A stretch of DNA of 64,000 bases. Origin: Nostoc sp. CENA543 (lineage in GTDB: Bacteria > Cyanobacteriota > Cyanobacteriia > Cyanobacteriales > Nostocaceae). Each line of letters starts with the position of its first letter. Within the stretch, counting starts at the first letter, position 1. The notes under the pieces were generated by a model. That model worked only from the letters and a program-made list of their open reading frames with translations. It was not told where the DNA came from and did not search any database. The DNA is taken from NCBI RefSeq assembly GCF_002896875.1, contig NZ_CP023278.1:1-64000 (forward strand), given 5' to 3'. Of this stretch, positions 44,755-53,687 are shown piece after piece. A program made the translations under genes and the position numbers.

Positions 44755-45133
44755 CAGACTGTCCATCTCTACGGCCTAGTTCATAAATTCCAGAACCCAT
44801 GCAGGCGAGGATGCCCATACTAATTGCCCAACTGCGTCCTAAACTGATTTCTACACCCCAGTTACATAAAGCCCCAATGACCAAAAACGGCACAATGCTA
44901 AACAGTGAGGCGTAAAAGGCGTTTTGTGATTCTCTGGCTTTGCGGGTTTTTTCAAATTCTTTTTCACTAGTGTAAAGCGATCGCTCGGCAAAATTAAACC
45001 AGCGGCCTAGTTGTTCCATTACCCACTCACTCACGGGGGAAAATCCTAAATATAAGGCCAAAGACCACAAACTTGCTCCAGCGATCGCAACTGTATCTAT
45101 CTCAAAACTAAAAGGTAGTATTTCGGTCAGCAT
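44750..45133 (-). CDS. Small membrane protein of unknown function
   Basis: A 127-residue protein with three likely transmembrane segments (about 17-33, IAGASLWSLALYLG; 75-92, YASLFSIVPFLVIGAL; 102-118, AISMGILACMGSGIY) and a charged cytoplasmic stretch between the first two (FAERSLYTSEKEFEKTRKAR). Conserved in cyanobacteria as far as I recall, without known function. Its stop codon is provided by the TAATGAC array, so the extreme C-terminus may be recently altered. Confidence 0.72.
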   Translation of the reverse strand: MLTEILPFSFEIDTVAIAGASLWSLALYLGFSPVSEWVMEQLGRWFNFAERSLYTSEKEFEKTRKARESQNAFYASLFSIVPFLVIGALCNWGVEISLGRSWAISMGILACMGSGIYELGRRDGQSD

Positions 45134-45434
45134 GGCTTTGGTGCTTCCTGCAAATGGTTCGATTGATGCTAGATATCATGATCAATCGACTTATTCAGCA
45201 ATTTTAAGCATAAAAGTTAACAAGATTTTGGCAACTTGGCAACTATCCCATAGGTAATCTTTCTTTTGACTGCTGCGAAATCATCTATAATTACCTAAAT
45301 TTATACGTAAATATATTTAAAATTTCTGTATAAAATTATTTTTATTGATTTTCTTCTTCATTAGAAATTCAACTCAAGAATAACAACTTTTCTTGTCTAA
45401 ATGATTTGACTACAAAAATTCCGTAAGCATCTAA
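45134..45434. other. AT-rich spacer before IS copy 2
   Basis: About 300 bases with no gene. The left target duplication ATCTAA (45429-45434) is at its end. The spacer and the one right of the IS (46939-47304) were presumably one intergenic region upstream of the M23 peptidase gene before insertion. Confidence 0.5.
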
Positions 45435-46938
45435 CTGGAGTTTAGACTAGTTCCCGGTGCGACAACGAAAAATAAGGGGTGTGCTTGAACACAGTCCCCT
45501 ATTAGCAGAAGCTGAGAGAAGAACCACCAACTCTCATCTGCCAATATGAACCGTGCCAAATTAGAGGAATTTCGTCAAGCAGCGTATAACTATCTAGGTA
45601 GAGCGCATGATGCAACATTTGAACTGATGGATGCAATATTGCTAACTCGGAACGCTTACAGTTTGGCAGATTTATCACTATCACCAGCATTTAGACGCAA
45701 GTGGTCAAGTATTTATGAAGCGTTACAAGATAGCAGGCCACAGCGACAAAAATTGATGCAGTTATACATCAAACAGATGCCACACCAGGGTCGTCCGTTG
45801 TTGGCTGGCGACCATACAGCTTGGCCAAGGCCAGATGCGGTAACGCTACAGGAAAGGACAATTGAACACAGCAGTGTCTCAATGGGAGGTGACAAACCAA
45901 TCACCATTGGTCAGGGGCTATAGCACCATTGCTTGGATACCGGAGAGTTCGGGCAGTTGGGCATTACCATTGAGACACGAGCGAATTACCAGTTGGGAAA
46001 GCCCAATCCAGAAAGCAGCATGGCAATTACAACAAGTTTGTGAAAATTTACCTACCAGACCAATTTCGGTTTGGGATAGTGAGTACGGGTGCGCTCCTTT
46101 CGTTTTGAAGACGAGTAATATTAAAGCAGACATTTTGGTACGTTTGCGTTCAAATCTTTGTTTATGGGGCGCACCACCACCATATTCTGGCAAGGGACGA
46201 CCGAGAAAACATGGTGATAAATTTAAGTTGAATGATGCTTCGACATGGACTCAAGCCATTCAAACTATAGAAGTAAATCATCCAAAACTAGGACGTATCA
46301 AGGTGAGCTTGTGGTCAAATTTTCATTTTCGGAAAGCCGCTACACGTCCGATGTCCTTGATTCGGGTTGAGCGTCTTGATGAGCTTGGCAACTTGCGGGT
46401 GTCAAAACCTTTGTGGTTGGCTTGGCTGGGAGAACAAATGCCGCCTTTAGAAGAAGTTTGGCAACTCTACTTGCGGCGTTTTACTGTTGACCACTGGTAT
46501 CGCTTTTTGAAGCAACGCTTACACTGGACTCTTCCCAAGCTACGTACCCCTAAGCAATGTGAGCGTTGGAGTGACTTAATGCCCATCATGACTTGGGAAT
46601 TGTGGTTAGCCCGTGATATCGTTGCAGACAACCCTTTACCTTGGCAAAAGTTATTAGTTAGTTTGACTCCAGGTAGGGTTGCTCAGGCGATGGGAAGTAT
46701 TTTAGCGACGATTGGTACTCCTGCCCGTCCGCCCAAACCTCGCGGAAAGTCCCCTGGCTGGAAGACTGGACAACCCCGACAACGTAGAATTCGCTATCCT
46801 GTTGTTAGAAAAACTACAACTAAGCCACGTAAGCAACAATCAGAATCTGCTTAAGATTGTCGATTTTTATGTCTAATGCCTATTTATTTTCAACTCAGCC
46901 TTCCTGGGTCATTTTTTGCTGCTTAGTCTAAACTCCAG
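45435..46938 (+). mobile_element. Insertion sequence, copy 2 (1504 bp), transposase frameshifted
   Basis: Same 15-bp terminal inverted repeats as copy 1 and flanked by ATCTAA direct repeats (45429-45434 and 46939-46944). By eye it is the same as copy 1 throughout except one extra G in the run GGGG at 45914-45917 (GGG in copy 1). It sits between genes. Confidence 0.97.
45546..46854 (+). pseudogene. Frameshifted transposase of IS copy 2
   Basis: The reading frame follows the intact transposase for about 124 codons to ITIGQG, then an inserted G shifts it to a stop at once. The rest of the protein (from YSTIAWIPESSG) is open in the +1 frame. Copy 1 being intact shows that the shift is a mutation or sequencing error, not a programmed frameshift. 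Confidence 0.9.
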
Positions 46939-47304
46939 ATCTAACTTTTCCATTCTCTATTCCCTACTTACACAAATAATTCAAGAATTAAATTCGATTT
47001 TTGTACGTATACACGTAAAATCCTGATTAAAAAATCTATAATTTTTGGTTATTAACAGTTTTTTGATGGCAATTAAGCGGTCATTAAACAAATCAATAGC
47101 AAAAGTTTGACACTCTAAACCCTTATATATTAATCTATTTGACTGAATAAGTTAATTTACGTAAGTATATACTCACAGCATAAATCTAATAATTCAAATA
47201 AAAATCGGTTTTTCCGGAAGGATAGCAATTTTTAATTTAGATTTATCCGAGTATTTACAAAAAATAAATCTCAATAATATAGGAATGGCTGAAGGAAAAT
47301 AATA
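46939..47304. promoter_or_regulatory. AT-rich spacer upstream of the M23 peptidase
   Basis: About 360 bases, very AT-rich, probably with the promoter of the M23 gene. TTTTTCCGGAAGGATAG at 47207-47224 contains a TTCCGGAA palindrome of unknown meaning. No gene seen. Confidence 0.4.
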
Positions 47305-47946
47305 ATGAGTAAGCAGCAAGCAAAAGTAATATTGGGAACAGCAACGCTGTCAATCTTAAGTATCAGTATTTTTAGCTGCATGACTCTATTACCTCAAGGC
47401 GAAATTGCCAGAGCAAGAGAGGTAAAATCCAACACTATAGCCACAGGTAATGGTTGGTCAGCAGCATCTTTTCCTGTAGAAAACTTTCAAGCCTATACCT
47501 CTGCATTTGGCTACCGTCGTTCAGCAACAGGCGGGAATAATTGGGAATTTCACAATGGTTTAGATATAGCTGCCCCACAAGGTAGTTATATTCGTAACTG
47601 GTGGGGTGGCACAGTGATTAAAGTGAGCGATCGCGGTGCTTGTGGTACTCACATCGTAATTAAATCTGGACAATGGGAACACACCTATTGTCATATGGAA
47701 GGTTCTGTAGAAACCTCTAACGGTCGGCAGTACATGATTGATAGAGCCGGCGGCATCCAAATCTGGGAAGGTCAAACAATCCCCACAGGGGTGAGAATTG
47801 GTAGAGTCGGGATGACCGGACGCACCACCGGGCCGCATCTCCACTGGGTAATGAAGTACGCCAATAACTATGTTGATCCGGCAATGGTGTTAAGGGAAAT
47901 GTTCGTCCAACAGCAAATCGCCAGAGGTAAGGACGCTTCCAACTAA
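47305..47946 (+). CDS. M23-family (LytM) peptidoglycan endopeptidase, exported
   Basis: A 213-residue protein with an N-terminal signal or anchor (about 8-30, ILGTATLSILSISIFSCMTL) and a LytM domain from about residue 70: NWEFHNGLDIAAPQGSYI (zinc ligands His and Asp), EHTYCHMEG and GRTTGPHLHWVM. The full H...D, HxH set is present, so an active zinc endopeptidase acting on peptide cross-links in the periplasm is likely. Start ATG is 47305, preceded by a purine-rich GAAGGAAAATAATA. Confidence 0.9.
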   Translation: MSKQQAKVILGTATLSILSISIFSCMTLLPQGEIARAREVKSNTIATGNGWSAASFPVENFQAYTSAFGYRRSATGGNNWEFHNGLDIAAPQGSYIRNWWGGTVIKVSDRGACGTHIVIKSGQWEHTYCHMEGSVETSNGRQYMIDRAGGIQIWEGQTIPTGVRIGRVGMTGRTTGPHLHWVMKYANNYVDPAMVLREMFVQQQIARGKDASN

Positions 47947-47949
47947 ATA

Positions 47950-48137
47950 GGCAAGGGGGCAGGAGGCAGGGGGCAGGAGGCAGGGGGCAGGAGGCAGGGG
48001 GCAGGGGTGCAGGGTGCAGGGGAGATAAAGAAAATTTAAAATCAGTTTGCCCTTATTTTTGAAGTGATTGAGTAATAAAAAATACTCACCACTCATTACT
48101 CATTACTTATTACTTATTACTTATTACTTATTACTCA
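47950..48137. repeat. Short tandem repeats after the M23 gene
   Basis: GGGGGCAGGAGGCA units (47953-48015) followed, after a unique 70-base piece, by ATTACTT/ATTACTC heptamers (48090-48137). The spacer continues to cysE (48580) with an AT-rich part and no recognisable gene; a minus-strand frame at 48304-48723 overlaps cysE and is not supported. Confidence 0.85.
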
Positions 48138-48580
48138 GCACCGGCTAAACGCCGCGCTACCGCTAACACCACTCACCACTGTTTTAAATGTGCCAAATCG
48201 CCATACTACAGATAGTAACTGGGTATACAGAAATTTGAGTTGTAGTCCTGTCTACTTGATATTCCAGGGGATTTGAGTACAGCTTAATATATCTCAAAAT
48301 ATCTCACTCAAATCGTATCAAAGTCTTACATATTAAGTTTTTTGTAGCGAGTACAAAAATTCTGAACCCTGGGGTGATAAATACTAGTCCCCCATATCTA
48401 AAATACTTGTCCCCATACCCCAAAATAAATTTTTGGTTGTTGTCTGTGGCGGGTTGGAGGGGTTGAGTATAAACGTAATTAATCCAATAAATCCAATCAA
48501 GATGGGGTGTACTGTCCTGTTGGGGGTCGCCTGATATAAGCATAAAAATAGCACAAGGCTCTTTTACCCACGCAGTACCA

Positions 48581-49381
48581 ATGCAACAGTCCTTAGATGG
48601 TATCGACAATCCACCTGATAAAACCAAAACTTCCTGGTTGCAGGGTCTCTTCTCTGGCAATTTGTTTGAGCCATTGTTGAGTGATTTTCGGATAATTTTT
48701 GAACGCGATCCCGCCGCACGCAATTGGCTGGAGGTGGTGTTCTGTTATCCAGGTTTGCACGCTATCTGTTTACATCGTCTCGCTCACTGGTTACACCTGC
48801 GAAATGTGGTGTTCTTCCCTCGCTTTATTTCTCATCTGGCGCGTTTTCTTACCGGCATCGAAATTCACCCAGGTGCAAGGATTGGTAAAGGTGTGTTTAT
48901 CGACCACGGAATGGGGGTTGTGATTGGTGAAACGGCGATTGTGGGAGACTACACCCTAATTTATCAAGGTGTGACTCTAGGCGGTACTGGCAAGGAAAGC
49001 GGTAAACGCCATCCGACTGTCGGCAGTCATGTTGTTGTGGGGACTGGTGCCAAGGTTTTAGGTAATATCCAAATTGGCGATCGCGTCAGAATTGGTGCAG
49101 GTTCAGTTGTATTACGCGATGTTCCCCCAGACTCTACAGTAGTAGGGATTCCAGGACGGATTATTTCCCGTAAGGAAAAGAATAATTTATGTCCTCTGGA
49201 TCACGCCAAGTTACCTGACGTAGAAGCAAATGTGATTCGTTCGCTATTAACGCGGATTGAGCAGCTAGAACAAAAACTGCAAACTCTCTCTAGCCAATCA
49301 GAATATAGGCAGGGGGCAGGGAGCAGGGAGCCAGGGCGAAAGATTCTCAGTTCCTTGGCTAGTGAAGATACTAACCCCTAG
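48581..49381 (+). CDS. cysE: Serine O-acetyltransferase
   Basis: First enzyme of cysteine synthesis: acetyl-CoA plus L-serine to O-acetylserine. The 266 residues have the N-terminal helical region ([19 protein letters not shown]), then left-handed beta-helix hexapeptides [36 protein letters not shown] (catalytic His) and [18 protein letters not shown]. The extra 20 residues at the end ([13 protein letters not shown]) are coded by a GGGGCAGG-type short repeat and are probably not functional. The gene precedes the small cyanobacterial genes and nifVZT, the order I recall from Anabaena. Confidence 0.95.
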   Translation: MQQSLDGIDNPPDKTKTSWLQGLFSGNLFEPLLSDFRIIFERDPAARNWLEVVFCYPGLHAICLHRLAHWLHLRNVVFFPRFISHLARFLTGIEIHPGARIGKGVFIDHGMGVVIGETAIVGDYTLIYQGVTLGGTGKESGKRHPTVGSHVVVGTGAKVLGNIQIGDRVRIGAGSVVLRDVPPDSTVVGIPGRIISRKEKNNLCPLDHAKLPDVEANVIRSLLTRIEQLEQKLQTLSSQSEYRQGAGSREPGRKILSSLASEDTNP

Positions 49382-49456
49382 ATTTATGTATAGTATTTTC
49401 TCCCTGCACCCTGCACTCCTCCCCTTGTCCTCTTCTATGACTAAGGATAAATAATC

Positions 49457-49696
49457 ATGTTGCGAGGTGATTATATATTGCAGATACCGTTTGGCGATCG
49501 CTGGCAGATTTATCATCGGTTACAAGAGTTGATGATCCCTTGTTCCTGTCTTCCCGATGGTTCCTTGCAGGTGCAAGTTAATAGCTGCTTGACAGCAGTT
49601 CTAGTTCGCAGTACAGTTATGCAATTTCTAGCCTCTCGCCCAGAGTTACTAGACTGGCTAGAGCGTTGTTGGGATTGCAACTATGAAGAGTTTTGA
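49457..49696 (+). CDS. Asr1405/Asl0597 family small protein
   Basis: A 79-residue protein starting MLRGDYILQIPFGDRWQIYH and ending LLDWLERCWDCNYEEF. It belongs to a small cyanobacterial family named after Anabaena ORFs; function unknown. The ATG is preceded by AAGGATAA. It lies between cysE and nifV as in Anabaena. Confidence 0.8.
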   Translation: MLRGDYILQIPFGDRWQIYHRLQELMIPCSCLPDGSLQVQVNSCLTAVLVRSTVMQFLASRPELLDWLERCWDCNYEEF

Positions 49697-49792
49697 GTGC
49701 TGGGTGCTAAGAAAGTCTGACGAAAAACTGACAAAAAAAGCATTTTTATTAGGGATTTTTAATTTTGTATTTTGCATTAGGAGCGAAACAAC

Positions 49793-49990
49793 GTGACCAC
49801 TCACAATAAAGATGTAGAACTGCTAGATTTTTTACATAATGAACTTGCACTTTCCCATAAAGATATTGCTATAGCTCTCAAACACCGCGAACTTGATCCT
49901 GCTCCTTTACCGATGTTACTTTGGCAATATGGTTTAGTAAATTTGGAAGAACTGGAGAAAATTCTAGATTGGTTACATAACAATATATAA
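49793..49990 (+). CDS. DUF2949 small protein
   Basis: A 65-residue protein from a GTG at 49793: KDVELLDFLHNELALSHKDI, LDPAPLPMLLWQYGLVNLEE and a final LDWLHNNI. The pattern fits DUF2949, a family found only in cyanobacteria. TTAGGAGCG lies 9 bases upstream and supports the GTG start. Function unknown. Confidence 0.82.
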   Translation: MTTHNKDVELLDFLHNELALSHKDIAIALKHRELDPAPLPMLLWQYGLVNLEELEKILDWLHNNI

Positions 49991-50642
49991 AAAACTTGTC
50001 TTAAATAGTCATAAAATCATAATTTTTCTTAGAGATGATTGCAAAAATAATATATTTATAATTTTGTCATTAAGTTATATTGGTTTTTAATTTAATAACT
50101 GAAAATACTAAGTTAAAAAAATTAAGATTTTTACGCAAAAATAAAATTTGCATCATATATAGTTCTATGTCAATACACTTCAGATAAGCATTTTGACATT
50201 TTACTGTTCTCTTTTCCCTGTTTCCCTGCCTAAGCAGGAAAACTTGCTCAACTGAACCATATTAGAATGTAATATTTAAATCACTTTCAGCACCGCAAAT
50301 AAATTGAGAAAAATATTTAGCAATTGTCCCAGAATGTCAAGCATTAGCGGATAATTGCTAATATTTATATATGGCAAAAATTTAGTTAAAGAATATGTAT
50401 TTTTTGCAAATTTTTTATTAAATGATACCTGGTTTTTGTCTACTGCCATACAGATGTGTTGTTATTGTTTAGGTAATATTTAGAAATGATGAAGATGAAT
50501 TATGAAAGGTGAAAGTTAACTGCATTTACCGTTCAATCTTCGCCAGATATTTTTAGCATTTACCAATACCACAAATTGTATAAAATTGTGCCTTTAAATC
50601 TTGAAAGTATATTAAGAGAAATTGCTAAGAGGGATGTTTGAG
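49991..50642. promoter_or_regulatory. Long AT-rich region upstream of nifV
   Basis: About 650 bases without a gene. It should carry the nifV-nifZ-nifT promoter. I looked for GTA-N8-TAC (NtcA) by eye and found no clear match; no hairpin of note either. Confidence 0.45.
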
Positions 50643-51776
50643 ATGACTAAAATTATCATTAACGACACGACATTACGAGACGGTGAACAGGCCGCAGGTG
50701 TAGCATTTACCCTCGAAGAAAAAGTAGCGATCGCTAAATTTCTCGATAGCATTGGTGTACCCGAATTAGAAGTGGGGATACCTGCAATGGGTGAGGAGGA
50801 GATGCGTGCAATTTCCGCCATTTCTAATTTAGGTTTACGAGCTGAACTGTTGGCGTGGAATCGCGCCGTCATGTCAGATATTAAAGCTTCTATTGCCTGT
50901 GGAATGAAGCGCGTACATATCGCCATTCCCGTTTCCGGTATTCAAATCGCCGCGAAATTTCACGGACAATGGCGGGTAAGTCTGCAAAGACTCAAAGACT
51001 GTATTAGCTTTGCAGTTGATCAAGGTCTTTGGGTTGCAGTCGGGGGGGAAGATTCCTCCAGAGCTGATGAAAACTTCCTCTTGGATGTTGCATTGTCAGC
51101 CGAAGAATGGGGTGCGTCACGTTTTCGTTTCTGCGATACCGTGGGAGTTCTTGATCCTTTCAGCACCTATGGGGAAGTAAAGCAGTTAGTTTCGGCTTTA
51201 TCAATTCCCGTAGAAATTCATACCCACAATGATTTCGGTATGGCTACAGCCAACGCTTTAGCAGGAATTAAAGCTGGAGCCGCATCTGTAAATACTACAG
51301 TTATCGGTATGGGTGAGCGAGCTGGTAACGCAGCTTTAGAAGAAGTAGTCATGGCCATTAAACGCATCTATGGCGTAGATATGGGAATTGACACCCCCAG
51401 GTTGTTGGAATTGTCACAACTGGTGGCGGCTGCTTCTGGTGCTAGCGTACCACCTTGGAAAGCGATCGTTGGTGAAAATACCTTTGCTCACGAGTCAGGA
51501 ATTCATGCTCATGGTGTCATGCAAAACCCTGACACCTACGAACCCTTTGCACCGGAAGAAGTCGGTTGGGAACGCCGCTTAGTCGTAGGTAAACATTCTG
51601 GACGACATTTGGTATCTAGTTTACTCAAACAGCATGGGATTATTCTCAACGCCGAAGAAACCCAATCTGTTTTAGACGCAGTCCGCCAACAGTCAGTCAA
51701 GAAAAAACGCAGTTTAACTACAGAAGAACTGCTGAATTTGGTAAAAGAACAGAGGTATTCTCATGCAGCGCGATGA
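50643..51776 (+). CDS. nifV: Homocitrate synthase
   Basis: Condenses acetyl-CoA with 2-oxoglutarate to homocitrate, an organic ligand of the FeMo-cofactor of nitrogenase. The 377 residues from ATG 50643 (MTKIIINDTTLRDGEQAAGV) include the metal motif VEIHTHNDFGMATANALAGI and GERAGNAALEEVVMAIK, and HESGIHAHGVMQNP with the expected histidines. An upstream ATG at 50637 is out of the family start; another frame start at 50622 would add seven residues. Overlaps nifZ by 14 bases. Confidence 0.96.
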   Translation: MTKIIINDTTLRDGEQAAGVAFTLEEKVAIAKFLDSIGVPELEVGIPAMGEEEMRAISAISNLGLRAELLAWNRAVMSDIKASIACGMKRVHIAIPVSGIQIAAKFHGQWRVSLQRLKDCISFAVDQGLWVAVGGEDSSRADENFLLDVALSAEEWGASRFRFCDTVGVLDPFSTYGEVKQLVSALSIPVEIHTHNDFGMATANALAGIKAGAASVNTTVIGMGERAGNAALEEVVMAIKRIYGVDMGIDTPRLLELSQLVAAASGASVPPWKAIVGENTFAHESGIHAHGVMQNPDTYEPFAPEEVGWERRLVVGKHSGRHLVSSLLKQHGIILNAEETQSVLDAVRQQSVKKKRSLTTEELLNLVKEQRYSHAAR

Positions 51777-52050
51777 ATACGAATTGGACTCAGAACCAGT
51801 GTTTGACTTAGGAGAAAAAGTCAGACTTCGCAAACAAATTAAGAACGATGGCACATTTCCAGGTCGAGATATTGGGGAGATTTTAGCAAAAAAAGGAGAA
51901 ATTGGCTACGTAGCAAGTATAGGGACTTTCTTACAACGTTCCTACATTTATGCCGTGCATTTCTTAGATAAAGGAATCATTGTTGGCTGTCGGGAAAAAG
52001 AACTAGAATCTGCTGAGGAAAACCATGAAAGTGATGTTACGGATGAATGA
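51763..52050 (+). CDS. nifZ: NifZ, nitrogenase maturation protein
   Basis: A 95-residue NifZ: EYELDSEPVFDLGEKVRLRK, then GTFPGRDIGEILAKKGEIGY and IYAVHFLDKGIIVGCREKEL. NifZ takes part in P-cluster maturation of the MoFe protein. Overlaps nifV (14 bases) and nifT (26 bases), so translation is coupled. Confidence 0.95.
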   Translation: MQRDEYELDSEPVFDLGEKVRLRKQIKNDGTFPGRDIGEILAKKGEIGYVASIGTFLQRSYIYAVHFLDKGIIVGCREKELESAEENHESDVTDE

Positions 52051-52228
52051 TGCAGGTAACTTAACAGTTTATGTTGCCAAAAAAGACTTAGAAGAAGTAG
52101 TAGTTAAACAAACTGATGGTGCTGAAGGTAAAGTTCTCACTCTAGCGAATGGCTGGGAATTAGAATTTCGTGAAATTCCAGACGCTAGTAGTTTACCTAA
52201 AACTGTAGAAGCTAAAAGACTGGCTTAA
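52025..52228 (+). CDS. nifT: NifT/FixU protein
   Basis: A 67-residue NifT/FixU: MKVMLRMNDAGNLTVYVAKK, then VLTLANGWELEFREIPD. Function poorly known; conserved in nif operons. Overlaps nifZ by 26 bases. Last gene of the nifVZT operon. Confidence 0.95.
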   Translation: MKVMLRMNDAGNLTVYVAKKDLEEVVVKQTDGAEGKVLTLANGWELEFREIPDASSLPKTVEAKRLA

Positions 52229-52230
52229 AT

Positions 52231-52320
52231 GGTCATGGGGCATAGGGCATAGGGCATGGGAGTACAACCTCTCGTATACCCCTACACCCTTATACCCCTA
52301 AACCCTTACACCCCTATCTC
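52231..52320. repeat. Short tandem repeats after nifT
   Basis: GGGCATA units (three, 52236-52256) and CCCCTA/CACCCTTA units (52278-52316). Confidence 0.85.
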
Positions 52321-52343
52321 CTACTCCCTTTCTCATACTGAAC

Positions 52344-52904
52344 ATGGGTGACAAATATTTGCAGTTATCAGAGTTTAATCTTGAGGGTAATTTCTTGGGT
52401 TTTATGGGCAATAAACCGAAGAAAATTAAATACTTGAGTTTGGCTATTCCCTCTGGAGATGTATTAATTAAACTACCGAAAAAATTACGCTCTTGTTTAA
52501 GTTCATCTCTCAATATAGGTGAGCGCATTAATATTTATGGTGTGGGCAAATTACACCGATACAAGGGAACAATTAAACTCAAAGCTTATGAAGTCACTAA
52601 GATTAGTGATGAACAAGTTTCCCATTCCCACGCAGACTTACCAACGCAACCATCAGCGAAAATTATGGTGTGTCAAAAAGCGGGTTGCATAAAAAGAGGT
52701 GGTCAAGGGTTATTATCTCAACTAGAACAAACTTTGTGCGATCGCGGTTTACTTGACAAAGTGACTATCGAACACACCAGTTGTCAAAAACGCTGTAGCA
52801 GTGCGCCCAACTGTATTTTAATGCTGGGTAAAAAGAAATACAAGAAGAACTGTCCGCAAGCGATCGCCTCACTCCTAGAAAGCTATTTCACCACAAGAGA
52901 ATAA
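52344..52904 (+). CDS. Thioredoxin-like 2Fe-2S ferredoxin domain protein
   Basis: A 186-residue protein. N-terminal half (1-about 95) is a beta-rich, possibly OB-like domain (LSLAIPSGDVLIKLPKKL). The C-terminal half is a thioredoxin-fold 2Fe-2S domain: MVCQKAGCIKRGGQGLLSQL then EHTSCQKRCSSAPNCILML, with the cysteines for one cluster. It sits just after nifVZT in the same direction, which suggests an electron-transfer role in nitrogen fixation (inference). Its last 17 bases overlap the convergent small gene. Confidence 0.87.
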   Translation: MGDKYLQLSEFNLEGNFLGFMGNKPKKIKYLSLAIPSGDVLIKLPKKLRSCLSSSLNIGERINIYGVGKLHRYKGTIKLKAYEVTKISDEQVSHSHADLPTQPSAKIMVCQKAGCIKRGGQGLLSQLEQTLCDRGLLDKVTIEHTSCQKRCSSAPNCILMLGKKKYKKNCPQAIASLLESYFTTRE

Positions 52905-53124
52905 AACAACTTTCGTGCAGAGTCATTTCACCATAGTCCGGTATCCACGCTACCCAGGTGTTTGGAGACTCCTGACAGAGCAACTTAGCTTCATCACAAC
53001 TATATTCACTAGGGAGATGAAGCAACTTTACCCAAGTCTCATTAATAGGAGTGATGTGATCATCATAATTTATTCCAGATAAGGGACTGAATGGAAATAC
53101 AGGATAAGTTTCCGTAACTAGCAT
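52888..53124 (-). CDS. Small conserved protein of unknown function
   Basis: A 78-residue protein starting MLVTETYPVFPFSPLSGINY and containing INETWVKLLHLPSEYSCDEA and NTWVAWIPDYGEMTLHESCF. It reads like a compact folded protein and resembles a small family I recall from Nostocales, without function. Its end overlaps the end of the convergent 2Fe-2S gene by 17 bases. Moderately confident it is real. Confidence 0.6.
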   Translation of the reverse strand: MLVTETYPVFPFSPLSGINYDDHITPINETWVKLLHLPSEYSCDEAKLLCQESPNTWVAWIPDYGEMTLHESCFILLW

Positions 53125-53272
53125 CGTTATCTAGCCCTCTCACAAAAATCATTTGTCAAGCTATTGACTCCACCAAGCATATACAGGGTATAAATCAAAT
53201 TACTTCTGTATTCAGTTTTACAAAAAATAGATTTTATAGTTAATTTTCGCCAATAAATTTACAAATCCTCAT

Positions 53273-53313
53273 GCAAAGATCCCCGACTCTTGCCCAAAGT
53301 CGGGGATCTTTGC
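53273..53313. repeat. Perfect 16-bp inverted repeat with 9-base loop
   Basis: GCAAAGATCCCCGACT (53273-53288), loop CTTGCCCAA, AGTCGGGGATCTTTGC (53298-53313). Very strong stem in the spacer between a minus-strand gene and ndhD. There is no T-run on either side, so it is more like a palindromic repeat than a simple terminator. The rest of the spacer (53125-53687) holds the repeat block at 53397-53435 and AT-rich sequence. Confidence 0.85.
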
Positions 53314-53396
53314 GGTTTAGTTAAAGTTTTGTAACTCAAATCACCAATCCCTGACAAGTGTAGGTTTTTGACGTTGTGTACCAAAAACATTGGTTT

Positions 53397-53435
53397 CGGG
53401 GTTTTGGGGTGTAGGGGTGTAAGGGTGTAAGGGTG
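53397..53435. repeat. Short tandem repeat, GGGTGTA-type
   Basis: GGGGTTTTGGGGTGTA followed by AAGGGTGT units, of the same class as 7565-7611. Confidence 0.8.
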
Positions 53436-53687
53436 AGTGAAACGATGATTCTGTCGTTAGTCTGAGAGTCATCACTCACTGCTAGGTAAAAAACCTACAC
53501 TTGTGAGAGTCCCCAATCCCCAGTCCCTAATCCCCTGCGCCAATCTATGATTTACTCCAATATTCATTGATTTTTGACTATTGAATAGATTTTTGCTGAT
53601 GCTGAGGTGCGGTAAAGATTTATTTGGAGAAGTTAACAAAGTTTAATAGAATAGTTTTATTCACCATAAGTATTTTTGCTCATTGCC

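Noticed and set aside
45911-45920. Programmed frameshift in the IS transposase
   Set aside because: Copy 1 makes the whole protein in one frame, so a programmed shift is not needed.
45862-46854. 330-codon frame in IS copy 2 as a separate gene
   Set aside because: It is the second part of the frameshifted transposase; its first 18 or so codons are out of the family frame.
48304-48723. 139-codon minus-strand frame before cysE
   Set aside because: It overlaps the 5' part of cysE and is not a recognisable protein.
49991-50642. NtcA-binding site upstream of nifV
   Set aside because: No GTA-N8-TAC was found by eye; only partial matches such as GTAATATTTAAATC.
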